Assembly: GCA_026936335.1 (NCBI GenBank)
Contig: JAPMXV010000003.1
Span: forward strand, 124,001-188,000
DNA from: Mantamonas sphyraenae
Lineage: Eukaryota > CRuMs > Mantamonadidae
Length of the DNA: 64,000 nt
Direction: 5' to 3'
In this document: in pieces, positions 9,239 to 19,491 of the stretch
Numbering within the stretch: the first letter of the stretch is position 1
How the letters are laid out: each line of letters starts with the position of its first letter
Notes under the pieces: generated by a model
What the model was told of the DNA's origin: nothing
Seen by the model: only the letters and a program-made list of their open reading frames with translations
The model's database searches: none
Program-made: the position numbers and the translations under genes

Positions 9239-10390
9239 ATGTCGACAGCTGAGGAGGAAGATGGTCAGGAGAGGGGAGAGGAAACAAAGGGCCAAGATTG
9301 GAAACGTTGTCGGATAGAAGAGAGTGGGAAGAAGGTGAGCCAAGGCCGGAAGCATGCGGTGATTGTGGTGTGGGGCGAGGCGCTCGTGAACGCCAGTGAT
9401 CTTGTGCCAGTGCACGAAAAGCGAGCGACGCAAACAGGGGATCTGATGGAGCAGCTGGGGCTTCTGTCAAGCCACAGCAAGGTGACCATGGTGTGTCCCT
9501 CTCGAGCAACGACACTGAGCACGATCCACAGCTTCCACGACGAAGAGTTCGTGCGCGTTCTTCAGGAGGCTGGCATGCCAAATGCAACTGTGGAAGAGGA
9601 GACATTGGCCGAGTATGGTCTGGTGGATGATTGCGCACCGTTTGAAGGGGTATATGATCATGCGGCGTGGTTGGTTGCCGGTTCAGTGGCAGGAGCGCAG
9701 TGTTTGGTCAGGAACAAGACACTACGGGCGGTACACTGGCTTGGAGGACGGCACCACGCACAAACGGACAGTGCGTCTGGCATCTGCTTCCTGAATGACA
9801 TTGTTCTGGCGATCCAGTGTCTGCGTGACACGTACGCGCGCGTGCTGTACGTTGACCTGGACGCACACCACGGGGACGGTGTTTCGAGCGCATACGCGAC
9901 GTCGCAGCGCGTGTACTGTCTTTCTTTCCACCGGTACGAAGCCGGCTTCTTTCCCGGAAGCGGAGGCGAGGGAGAGCGAGGACGAGGCCGCGGCAAGGGG
10001 TTCACGCGCAACGTACCGTTGAAGCAGGATGTTACGACCGCCAAGTTTGTGCAACTTGTGCGTGAGCATGTGACACAGGTGGTGCGCGAGTTTGAGCCAG
10101 AGTGTATGGTTGTGCAGTGCGGAGTGGACGCGTTGGCGGGCGATCCGCTGGGGGGTATGGAGCTGGAGCTGGATGGGTTTGCAGACGCAGTGGAGTGGCT
10201 GCACACCGGTCATCGTGAGCTTCCAATGCTGTTTCTGGGAGGTGGCGGGTACGTGGACGCGACGTATGCGCGTGCCATGGCGTTGTTCCAATCGATCATC
10301 CTGGACGAGCGCCTGGAGGCCAATACGCCGATCCCAGACACGGTTGAGCTGTACGAAGAGTATGCACCTGGTTTCGAGCTGGCACCGTGA
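9239..10390 (+). CDS. Class I histone deacetylase, HDAC8-like, 383 aa
   Basis: Zn-dependent lysine deacetylase of the arginase fold, probably acting on histones or other acetyl-lysine proteins. The active-site His pair lies in WLGGRHHAQ (about 171-172). The zinc ligands are the Asp and His of DLDAHHGDG (about 206-214) and the Asp of GVDALAGDPLGG (about 295). The catalytic Tyr is in LGGGGY (about 337). FFPGSG and SGICFLND also match class I enzymes. A short Arg/Gly insert (GERGRGRGKG) follows the FFPGSG loop. Single exon, beginning 56 bp after the helicase stop on the same strand. The first 40 residues are charged and unconserved. Confidence 0.92.
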   Translation: MSTAEEEDGQERGEETKGQDWKRCRIEESGKKVSQGRKHAVIVVWGEALVNASDLVPVHEKRATQTGDLMEQLGLLSSHSKVTMVCPSRATTLSTIHSFHDEEFVRVLQEAGMPNATVEEETLAEYGLVDDCAPFEGVYDHAAWLVAGSVAGAQCLVRNKTLRAVHWLGGRHHAQTDSASGICFLNDIVLAIQCLRDTYARVLYVDLDAHHGDGVSSAYATSQRVYCLSFHRYEAGFFPGSGGEGERGRGRGKGFTRNVPLKQDVTTAKFVQLVREHVTQVVREFEPECMVVQCGVDALAGDPLGGMELELDGFADAVEWLHTGHRELPMLFLGGGGYVDATYARAMALFQSIILDERLEANTPIPDTVELYEEYAPGFELAP

Positions 10391-10481
10391 ATGAGAGCGA
10401 GTTGCGCAGTGGCGGACAGGAAGCGTGGCGTGGCTGGCTGCAGTGCTGCGGCCTCGGAAACAAAAGGATTGGGTTTTTGGC

Positions 10482-12239
10482 ATGAGTGTGATTACAGGGG
10501 TGGCATTAGCCATTGGTGGCAACACGTTGGGATCGGTGGCGCTAGTGACGCAGAAACACGCACACAATCAGAATCAGAAGCTTGCGTCGCCGCAGAACAT
10601 CACACGGAACCCTGTGTGGGTGTTGGGATTGGTACTGATGGTGGCGGGCGAGTTGGGCAACTTTGCGGCATATGGATATGCGCCAGCGATGGTGGTGGCA
10701 CCATTGGGAGCGGTAGGTGTGGGGCGGCGGGTTCGGTGGGACGCGAGGCGCGGACTGGGTTCAACGGCTGACACAAACCCGTGCCGGGGCCGTACGCGCG
10801 TGGGCCATATGGAGAGCAGGTGAGCGTGGTGGCAAATGCCATCCTGGCTCGAGTGGTGCTGAAGGAGGCATTCCTGATCCGGCACCTGATCGGGATCATC
10901 TTTGCCATTGCTGGCTCGGTCATCATTGTGGTCAGCGCTCCGAACGTGAGTGCCATTTTTCGCTTGTCCGTGACGCGAGGACGCGTGGACTGGGCGACGC
11001 AAAGAGCTGGAGGGTGGCACGGGTGTGGAGCAGTGCGTGACGATGATGAGATTGGCTGACACGGAATGTGTGCGGCGTGTGTGCGGGTGTGTGGACACAG
11101 GACGACGGAGAAGTGTCAGCCGAGGAGTTCCTGCGGCTCATTTCGGAGACGGCGTTCATCGTGTACATTGTGCTGCTGGTGCTGACTGTGGCGCTGCTTT
11201 TCCGACTTGCACCCAAGTACGGCAAGCGGACGGTGGTGATCTACATCGGGCTGTGCTCCCTGCTGGGATCGGTGACGGTGATGTGTTCCAAGGGCGTGTC
11301 GACGGCGCTCCGGCTGTCGTTTGAGGGAGACAACCAGTTTACGAGCGCAGTGCCGTACATCCTGGTGCTTCTTTTGGTGACGATGACGGTGTCGCAGGTG
11401 CACTATCTGAACAAGGCCATGGCTGCGTTCGACAGCACGATTGTGGTCCCGGTGTACTTTGTCATGTTTACAATGGCTTCCATTCTCGGCGGCCTCATGC
11501 TGTACCAGGAGTTTAACGACATGTCTGCGGGAGGGGTGTTCTCCTTTGCGGTGGGGTTCACTCTCACCTCGATGGGGGTGTACTTCATCAGCAAAAAGAG
11601 CCTGGACGGGGCCGACGAGGCGGTCAAGGGCATGGGAGATGCGTGGGATTGTACGTGTTGAGCCAAAAGTGGGGCAGGAAAGGGTGAGAGTAGAGGCCTG
11701 GTGAACAATGACTGACACGGCACACATACACACCGTACACAGTGGACCCGGAGGACAAGGACAAGGACAGCGAGGAAACGGAATTGTCACAGCAGCGCAG
11801 ACGAAGCGAATCGGTTTCTTCAATCACATCGGATTTGGGAGACACAACGACGACGCCCATTCTTTTGGCAGGGAGCGGTTACGAGGCATCGGAGCGGTAT
11901 GGAAGGCGGCGAGGGTCAACGTTGGCACAGGCAATGCGGCGGTTTGAAAAGTGGGCAGAAATGCCCCTGGAGCACCAAGGGGCAGGTACAGGCCCCAGTG
12001 GGAGTGACGATGATGAGGAGGGAGCGATGTACCCGGGGGTTCCACGAGAGGGACGCGCCGAGCGAAGCATGCGCTCGGCCAGTGTCATTCCCAACACGGG
12101 CCTGGCGTTCTTTGCCGAGCACGTGGCCAAGGAGCGGGAACAGGAGCAGCGACGCAACTCGCTGACAATTGGTTCGGTGTACTTGGGTGGCCTGGAAGAC
12201 CACCACAAGGGTGTGGGAGAGAGCAAGACGAAGAATTGA
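10482..12239 (+). CDS. NIPA-type magnesium transporter, 467 aa
   Basis: Membrane Mg2+ transporter of the NIPA family (drug/metabolite transporter fold). Exons are 10482-10712, 10820-10945, 11101-11650 and 11743-12239, and all phases join exactly. The joined protein reads APLGA|VSVVANAILARVVL, then an SAPN end, as in NIPA proteins. About nine hydrophobic helices run from residue 3 to about 290, including QVHYLNKAMAAFDSTIVVPVYF. The last exon encodes a 160-residue hydrophilic Ser/acidic tail, longer than usual. Each of the three introns carries CTGACAC 25-50 nt before its acceptor. It converges with VAP, 53 bp apart. Confidence 0.92.
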
Positions 12240-12292
12240 AGACGCGACCGATGCTGGTGGTGGATTTTGCATTGCAGGCAAGCTTGCCTCGC

Positions 12293-13907
12293 TCAGGCAG
12301 AGGCAGGCGCAGCACCGCCAAAGACGGCATCGACCATACGGCCGATGAGGAAGAAGAGGACGGCGACGAGGACGAGGTGCCAGACCTGGTAGCCGTCGGG
12401 TGCGCGTGCACGTGCCTTTTCGCTCTCCATGCGCTTGATCTGATTGGTGAAGCCCTTGATCTTCATCTCCTGTGCGCTGATGGTGGCCTTCATGGACTCA
12501 ATGCTAGCCCCGCTGCCCGAGGAGCTAGTTGCGCTCGACGGTGTGCTCGTGGAGACCTTGTCGGACGAGCCCGACGTGGATGCGTTGTGGCGCTTGTGCA
12601 GGCCTGTGTTCTGCGACGCCACAGTGTTGCTCTGCAGTGGGACGGCATGTGTGCAAACAAAGCGTGAGCGTGAGCGAGATCGTCGACGACGTCATCCAAA
12701 CTTTCTCCCGCGCACGGTTCTCCTTTCCTCGCTGCTGCTTACGTTGGTCTTGAGGGTGTCTCCGGAATTCTCGGGCGGGTCCTGTATGGGCACAGGCGTG
12801 GAATGGCGTCAAGAAACAGATGTGAGAAGCGCTGCGTGGTGCGTGGCGGGCGTGTGCACGGGCTCGGAAAAAACGAGAGAGTGGAAATGTGCCGACGTAC
12901 GACAAAGTGGCACTTGAGCTTCTTCTGCGTGCCCTCCTTCCACTACACACGGTGCGCATACGGTGCGAGGAAGCCCACACATGAAACAGGCGACATGTTG
13001 CCGGGGTGTTGCGGGAATGGGGGATCCGGAGCGAGGGTGGTGTCAGTGTTACGTGCGTGGCGAGCAATTTCAGGGCGAGCCCTCTGGCGTCGCGTGTTTT
13101 CGACGCCACGGCGTTGTGCAGATGAGAACAGCGCGATGCAAGAGCTCCCTGGCGCGTCTTGCCGACCGGTGGGTGCTGTGCTGGGCACGGGACGAGCCAA
13201 AAGGACGCAGTTGGGCGGGGAGGCTGGTGCCGAAAACGTACCGTCTCGCTGGGCACTTGCTCGACGGCGGTGATGGACGAGTTCACCACGCACGACTGGA
13301 TCATAAACTTGTCCTTGTGCTCCTCAGAGTCATTGACGGGCTGCAGTAGCACTGTGGAAGGGAGCGATCGTAGATACGCAGAGGGTCAGAGAGGAACAGG
13401 GAACGGTGGGGAAAGGAGCGGGTTACGGAGGTCAAACGGAATCGGCAAACGCAGTTCCGGCGCACACACAGTGGCCAGAGAGGATGATGGGGCACACCTG
13501 GAAGCAAGTGCGTGTGGTACACAACACACACAGACTGTGACGGGTGGAGAGGGCGTCATGCGACGCTGTATGCAGCCAGAGTGACGCGCGGCGTTGAGGG
13601 CCACGTCGTCGGAATGGGAAAACTCACCCTTGACCTCGGTGGTGGCACCACCGTCGAGGATCCCGGCGTTGGGACGCACGCAGTACCGCGCCGGCGCAGT
13701 CGTTTTGACCTTGTATGCCACCTTCTCCGACAGCGGGTTGCTCAGGGTAAGCACCTCCTGCAGCACACGGTCCAGGGGACCTGTAGGGACGGCTTGGAGT
13801 CAGCAGAAGCAAGAGGGATGGTGAGGCGGTAAGCGGAGGGTGCATCACGTACGCGTGAACTGAATAGCTGACGGGGACACATTCACAATGCTATCCTTTT
13901 TGCTCAT
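12293..13907 (-). CDS. VAP: VAMP-associated protein (VAP), MSP domain ER receptor, 231 aa
   Basis: Tail-anchored ER protein whose MSP domain binds FFAT motifs at membrane contact sites. Exons on the minus strand are 13853-13907, 13628-13780, 13242-13351, 12743-12781 and 12293-12631. The spliced MSP domain contains LSNPLSEKVAYKVKTTAP and RYCVRPNAGILDGG, the classic VAP signature, then a KFMIQS strand. Exon 4 is a 39-nt phase-0 microexon encoding DPPENSGDTLKTN. A Ser-rich linker, a short coiled coil (about residues 165-195) and a C-terminal membrane span (VWHLVLVAVLFFLIGRMV) follow. Length matches animal VAPs (about 240). The 460-nt third intron is the longest here; I see no further exon in it. 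Confidence 0.92.
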
Positions 13908-14068
13908 TTGGGCAACAAAATTGCGCGGTTGGTTGCGGCGGGGCGGGGGGCGTGTGATGGTGCTGTGGATGGACAACGGACAATGCACACAGGACACACA
14001 TGGGATGGAGTGACGGGATGGTGGCGGAGTTGGGTGTGTTGGAACACACGGAGTGCAGAGTCTTGGAA

Positions 14069-15305
14069 TCATTCGTCGTCCGCAGACCCCGAGCCAAGTT
14101 GCCCACCCTTCACACTGACATGCCGCCTCTTCTTGCTGCCTGCCTTGCGTTCCACTTTGACTGTTTGGCTTTGGAGAAAGGCGAGCTCGTTGAGGCGGTC
14201 AGCAAACAGATCCGCCTCGTTGGAAGGCACCGAGCAGCTCATTGGGTTGGCATACAGCGAAATGGCGTGTGCTGCCGACGAAGACGAACTGGCCGACGAG
14301 TTTGAGCCTGTGCTGCCTCTCCTTCGTGCGCCTCCTCCATTGGGTCCGCTGCGCGTGTTACGGCCCGTGCCCCGTCGCCCGCTGCCGCTCTTTGCGTTGC
14401 CCGCAAGCGACAAAGACCCGCCACGACTGGTGCTCCCTCCACTGCTTCCACTGACCCCGCTGTTGCCTCCATATACGTCTACAAAGGCTCGGCTGGCCTT
14501 TTTCCTGCGCATCCGTGGCCGTCGTAGGTCATTTTCGCTCGACACGCGTTGCAAATCGCCTCCAGTGCTCGCCGACTTGCTGATGCGGCCTTTGGAGTCA
14601 CCTCCACTCGTCATACTGCTGCTGCTGCTGCTGGTGGTGCCGCCATTTCCATCTCCGTGGTTGTCGCCATTCGACCCGCTGTTGGTGATCATCAGTGTTG
14701 CTGCCTCGCTCCCTTGTCCCGCCGACGACGCCGCTGCTGCTACTGCTGCTGCTGCGGCGGCGGCTGCTGCCTTTCGCTGAGCCTTTCGCTTTGTTTTTTC
14801 CCTTCTCGCCCTGTTTGCGTGCGGGGTTGGAGGGGGAGGGTGAGTTGCGATACGTGGTTTGTGCTCGCTTGGCAGGGGAAGGGGTTCGCAAAGTGAGACT
14901 CTCACCTTGCCTTGGCCGCTCGCTCAGCCTCCATGGCTGCCTGCTCATCAGCTTCACGCTTGCGCATCAGAAGAGCTTCATCCCTGCGCCGTGTGTCCTC
15001 TGCGTCCCAGCATTCTTTCTGGAACGCCTGTGCGATGTGCGGGTGGTGAGTACACGGGTAACAGCGTGTCTGCCATGGCACGATTCCTGCCCAAGTGCTT
15101 ACCTCCATGGCGTTGATCACTTCTATGTTTTGTTCCACCGCGTTTTGCACACTGTGGTAGTGCAGGGCATGTCAGCAAGGCGGTTTCGCGGGTTGAAAGA
15201 GGAGGGAAACGGTTCGAGTAGGTCGATTCAGGCTGTGGCTCACCTAACAAACTCCACCATCTCATTGACGAGCTGTGTGATCACCGCTTTGTCACCACTG
15301 CTCAT
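14069..15305 (-). CDS. Coiled-coil protein with Ala- and Ser-rich tail, unknown, 324 aa
   Basis: Exons are 15244-15305, 15103-15151, 14906-15027 and 14069-14810, with consistent phases. The first 85 residues are helical: ITQLVNEMVEFV and QNAVEQNIEVINAME, then an Arg/Glu/Ala helix (RRRDEALLMRKREADEQAAM). A Lys/Arg block (RREKTKRKAQRK) leads into a 10-Ala run encoded by GCA/GCC/GCG codons. The rest is Ser/Gly/Arg-rich with little predicted order. The C-terminal helix DLFADRLNELAFLQSQTVKVERK might be a binding motif. No domain is recognised. The gene starts 98 bp from the divergent YIPF6-like gene. Confidence 0.72.
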
Positions 15306-15403
15306 GTGCGGGGGTGAGGGGGGGGGGGGCACGTGGTGACGGGTGGTGCTGCGTGCGCCTGCGCCCTCGCTCACGGCCCCAACACATCCCCTCCACACCT
15401 CCA
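15306..15403. promoter_or_regulatory. Divergent 98-bp promoter interval with poly-G run
   Basis: Lies between opposed ATGs at 15305 (minus) and 15404 (plus). A run of G bases is at about 15317-15330. No other element is recognised. Confidence 0.4.
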
Positions 15404-16705
15404 ATGAGCCAAAATCCGTTTGACGACCTGGACAGCGACGAGGAGCAAGAGCTGTTTGGCGCTGGAGGGCTGGACAATGGCGAGGACGATGCCGACCAGG
15501 CCGCGCGGAGGCCCGGCACGTCTGGCGGCGCCGTGCTGGGTGACATCCACTCCCCCAGCAACGGCTCGCCCTTTGACAACATTGACTTTGAGGAAGAAGA
15601 GGACAGTGTGATTGAGGACCGTCAGTCGCTGCTCTCTTCGCCCAGCAACTCGTCCGCCCATTCCTTTGTCTCTGCCTCACAGGTGGGCGGCAACACAAAG
15701 GTCTCCAAGCTCGGTGGCTCGGCAAACAGCCCAGCCACAGTTGGTTCCACCTCCTCCCAGCCACGTATGATCTCTTCTTCTTCCACCGCACGCTCTGCCG
15801 CGCAGTCGGGGCCGCACCCCGACGATTCTCCCATGGACACACTCGACGAACCCGTCGCAGACACACTGGTATGCACCGCCTATCTTCCTCACCTGCCCTC
15901 CCTCTTCCTTTGCACCACACGCACACAAACACACGCACACACACACACACACACACCCATCACTCTTCCAGTTTGTGCCTCATTGTACCCTGACCACCGC
16001 GCTCACCCCCCAATCCCCCAATCCCCCCCCCCCGTGCCGCCGACACACAGAAACGGGATCTCAAGCGCATTGGTATCAAACTTTGGCATGTACTTTATCC
16101 CAAGGATTCGTCCTTCTCTGTCCTGCGTGACTGGGACCTGTGGGGCCCGCTGCTTCTCTGCCTCATGCTCGCCATGTACGTCTGCGCCTTTTCGGCCCTT
16201 TCCCACGCCACCACACATTCCATGGCCCTCCTCGTCCTTGTCATGTTCGTGTGTTGTGTGAATACGTGCGCAGCTGAAGTGCATGTGCCTTTGTCCGTAC
16301 GTTGCTAACCCGCTGTTTGGGCCGTCTGTGCTGCAAAGCATGCTGAGTTCCAGTTCCCGCGACGACCAGTCCGAGACTGTGTTTGCCTCTGTGTTTGTCA
16401 TTGTTTGGGTGGGTGCAGCCATTGTCACTCTCAACGGTGCCCTTCTCGGCGGTGCCATCTCCTTCTTCCAGAGCGTCTGTGTGTTGGGCTACTGCCTGGC
16501 ACCCCTGAACATCGCCCTCCTCATCTGCAGGCTCGTCCCTGTCCTCGCCGTCCGTGCCATCGTGTCCATTGTGGCGTTTGCCTGGTCCACACGCGCCGCC
16601 GTCGCGTTTCTGGCCAACCACGTGCCCGAGAACAGGCGACTCCTCGCCTCGTACCCGATCGCGCTTTTCTACCTCTCTGTCGCCTGGCTGGTGTTTATTC
16701 AATAG
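15404..16705 (+). CDS. YIPF6: YIPF6/Yip4-like Golgi membrane protein, 318 aa
   Basis: Yip1-family five-span protein of the Golgi, linked to Rab-dependent vesicle traffic. Exons are 15404-15868, 16051-16175 and 16339-16705, with phases that close exactly. Exon 1 encodes an acidic, Ser-rich cytosolic N-terminus (155 residues, starting MSQNPFDDLDSDEEQ). Exon 2 gives WHVLYPKDSSF and LRDWDLWGPLLLCLML; exon 3 gives FVIVWVGAAIVTLN, GGAISFFQSVCVLGYC and ANRR-like ends typical of YIPF6. The N-terminal NPF motif could bind EH-domain endocytic proteins. Intron 1 contains an AC-repeat near 15920-15956. Confidence 0.92.
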
Positions 16706-16825
16706 AGGGGCCACATCCCACGCGCCTTTCGCCCTCCCATTCCTTCCCCCCACCCACCCTCCCTCCATCCATCCATCCATCCCCAAACAGGATCACCTCC
16801 GCTTGACCCAACCGAACCCTCCGCG
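16706..16825. other. Short tandem intergenic spacer with CCAT repeat
   Basis: These 120 bp separate the YIPF6-like stop from the P450 ATG. They are C-rich and contain about five CCAT units near 16763-16782. They presumably hold the 3' end of one gene and the promoter of the next. Confidence 0.5.
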
Positions 16826-18346
16826 ATGGACTTGTCTCTTGCCACCCTACTCTGGCTTCTGGTGGGCGTGCTGGTCGTCCTTGTACTCGCTGCGCTGCTG
16901 GTGCCACGCATCAACATGCCGGAGCTGATGGAGCTGCCCGGTGTCAACCTGCTGCAGAGCATGTGGGACCTCTTGACCCACCGGGACGAAAAGATGTACC
17001 ACCTGCTGCGCCAGTACAGCGCCCGTGCTCAGCACACTCTGTTCTGTTTCTGGTTCTCGCCCACCACTCCGATGGTGGGCGTGGCCCATCCGGCTGCGGC
17101 CAAGGACATCCTCATGAACAACGACAACATCACAAAATCGGACCTGTACACGTTTATGCACCCGTGGCTGGGCACCGGCCTGCTCACAAGCACCCACCAG
17201 AAGTGGGACTACCGCCGCACCCTGCTCACGCCGGCTTTCCACACCGACGCCCTCATGGAACACTATGTGGAGGTGTTTAACCGCAACGCACAAAAACTCG
17301 TGCGAAAGTGGGGCCGCCACGCAGACGAGGGCGACCACTTTGACCCGTTCCCGGCCATCACCCACATGGCCCTTGATGCCATCAACATGTGCGCCATGGG
17401 GGTGGAACTCAACTCCCTCGATGCCACCGAGGGTGAGAACAACGAGTACGTGGAGGCCATCTACGCTGCCAGCAACCTCCTGTGGGGTCGCATGACCTCG
17501 CCCCACATGTGGATCGACTGGCTGTGGAAGAGCAGCGCCAAGGGCAAACAGTTCCAGGCTGCCGTCGATCGCATGAACGGCTTCACCACGTCGGTGATTG
17601 CCAAGAAGCGCAAGGAGCACGAGGAGAACGGCCCTCCTGACGACCACGAGGCCTCCTTCCTGGACATCCTGCTGCAGGCAGAAACCCAGAGTGGCGAGCG
17701 CCTGTCGGACGCCGACCTGCTGGAAGAGGTGGAGACGTTTATGTTTGAGGGCCACGACACCACGTCCAGTGGCATGCTGTGGACGCTTTGGCTGATGGGA
17801 CAGGACCCCGAGGTGGTGGCCAAGGCCCAGCAGGAAGTCGATGCCGTGTTTGGCTCCTCCGAAACCCTGGACATGGAGCAAATCAAGGAGTTTGAGTACC
17901 TGGACATGTGCATCAAGGAGGGCCTCCGTATGTATCCGCCTGTGCCCAACATTGCCCGTCGCGTTGAAACACGCATGACCATCCTCGGTGTGTCCATCCC
18001 CGTGGGTGCCAACGTCGCCGTCAACCCGTCGCTCATCCACTACAACCCGGACGTGTGGGACGAGCCGCAAAAGTTTAACCCCGATCGCTTTTCGCGGGAG
18101 AACAGCAAGGGCCGTGACCCGTTTGCCTTTGTGCCCTTCAGCGCAGGCAAACGTAACTGCATCGGACGCATGTTTGCCCTGCGGGAGATGAAGGTCTTTC
18201 TGGCCCACGTCCTGCGCAACTACACGCCGTCCACCCCGCCCATGGGTGACCCCAAGCCCCTCCTCGAGCTCATCATGCGTCCCAAGGACCCCGTGTACAT
18301 CAGCCTGGCACGTCGCGAGGGTGCATCGTCGTCATCGTCGAAGTGA
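16826..18346 (+). CDS. Cytochrome P450, CYP4-like, 506 aa
   Basis: Haem-thiolate monooxygenase, ER-anchored by an N-terminal hydrophobic helix (residues 5-30). The I-helix oxygen-binding motif FMFEGHDTTSSG is at about 308-319. ExxR is in KEGLRMYPP (about 362-370). The haem loop is FSAGKRNCIGR, with Cys at about 445. These blocks, especially the EGHDTT form, resemble CYP4 fatty-acid omega-hydroxylases, so a lipid substrate is likely but not shown. A Ser run ends the protein. Single exon; it converges with the PTP-like gene 42 bp downstream. Confidence 0.93.
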   Translation: MDLSLATLLWLLVGVLVVLVLAALLVPRINMPELMELPGVNLLQSMWDLLTHRDEKMYHLLRQYSARAQHTLFCFWFSPTTPMVGVAHPAAAKDILMNNDNITKSDLYTFMHPWLGTGLLTSTHQKWDYRRTLLTPAFHTDALMEHYVEVFNRNAQKLVRKWGRHADEGDHFDPFPAITHMALDAINMCAMGVELNSLDATEGENNEYVEAIYAASNLLWGRMTSPHMWIDWLWKSSAKGKQFQAAVDRMNGFTTSVIAKKRKEHEENGPPDDHEASFLDILLQAETQSGERLSDADLLEEVETFMFEGHDTTSSGMLWTLWLMGQDPEVVAKAQQEVDAVFGSSETLDMEQIKEFEYLDMCIKEGLRMYPPVPNIARRVETRMTILGVSIPVGANVAVNPSLIHYNPDVWDEPQKFNPDRFSRENSKGRDPFAFVPFSAGKRNCIGRMFALREMKVFLAHVLRNYTPSTPPMGDPKPLLELIMRPKDPVYISLARREGASSSSSK

Positions 18347-18388
18347 AGGGAATGAACAACGAACAACGTTCTCAGTTTATTACTGTGT

Positions 18389-19420
18389 TCACTGCTTGCT
18401 GCAGTCAATGTCCATCTTCAATCCCTGCTGCAGGTAGTAACAGTACCACTGCATGGCGTTCTGGCTCTCAACATGGATGTCACGGCTTTCGATGTGGTTG
18501 TCGTAGGCCAGGGCCTTGGCAAAGGACCAGCCCAGGAACTGCATGTAATAAGAGCCGCTCATCTCGCCGGTGCGGTCTTCGCCTGCCTCACAATGGATGT
18601 AGAGCACTGTGGTGCGGTTGCTGGCCATGCCGGTCTTCAGGTGCTGCTTCAACGCAGGGATGCGCTCGTGCAGCTTGTCCATCTGCCACTCATCCAGAGT
18701 GGCTGCCAGACGGTTGCGCAGATCCTTGGGCAGCTTGTCTGGGTCGATGAGACTGCCCACCGTCAGCCAGTGCACGTACTCGCCCTTGTTTGCGTTTGCC
18801 TTGAAGAATGCCTCTTCCATTTCCATGTCGTGGCGCTCCTGTGGCGACAGCGGTTCCAGCAGGCTGTGGGTGGGTGGATGACGAGTGATCGTGTGCATGA
18901 TCCAAAACGGGGAAACGAGTGTACAGTGCCCGAGTGTGAGCGAGATGTTTGCTGCGCAAGAACGGCGCGTGGACGTGCTTCCATACTTGAAATCCACAAG
19001 GTAAAAGTCGTCCGGAAGGGTGCAGTTGCCTTCTTCCTTGCATCGTGAGGCCATGGCTGCCTTGAGCTGGTCGTACGCAAAGGCTGGCGCTGTGGGAAGG
19101 GGCAGGCGTGCGGCGGCAGGTGCCAAGATTATCGCGTGTGAGCGTGTGGTCGTCTCTCACTGCCCAGCAACACCGGCACACGCGTGGAAACCACGCTCAA
19201 GTGGTATCACGGAGCATCGGCAGTGTGGGAGGTGTGTTGGGTGTGGGGTGTGCCTGCGCTGGTACGTACGCGAGCCTCCCGTTCGCGGTTCGTTGCCACG
19301 GAAGAGGTAGTTGGTGTTGCCGTTGCTGTCCACAGCCTTGTCGATAAAGTGGACGCGGGAAGGGTCCAGAGCGGCAAAGCAGAGCACCACACACGCAGCC
19401 AGAGTGAAGAGACGAAGCAT
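18389..19420 (-). CDS. Secreted PTP-like cysteine phosphatase homologue, 242 aa
   Basis: Exons are 19270-19420, 18987-19089 and 18389-18863. The N-terminus (MLRLFTLAACVVLCFAA) is a signal peptide with a likely cut near residue 17. The phosphatase loop HCEAGEDRTGE fits Cys-x5-Arg with a Thr after Arg, and Asp precedes the Arg. Phosphatase activity is therefore plausible on a luminal or extracellular substrate, which is unusual for this superfamily. The C-terminal half is helical (MQWYCYYLQQGLKMDIDC). It could instead be an inactive binding protein. It starts 71 bp from the divergent PRP4-type kinase. Confidence 0.78.
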
Positions 19421-19491
19421 GATGGGGACACAAGTGTTTTGGTTCGCCGCCCGCACGAGTGCATGCAGCGAATCACAGTCGACTGAGGACG

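Noticed and set aside
15917..15960. CA and AC microsatellites (also 23446-23469 and 59526-59560) as telomeric or mobile-element remnants
   Set aside because: They lie inside introns as simple dinucleotide runs, with no transposase, terminal repeats or target duplications nearby.
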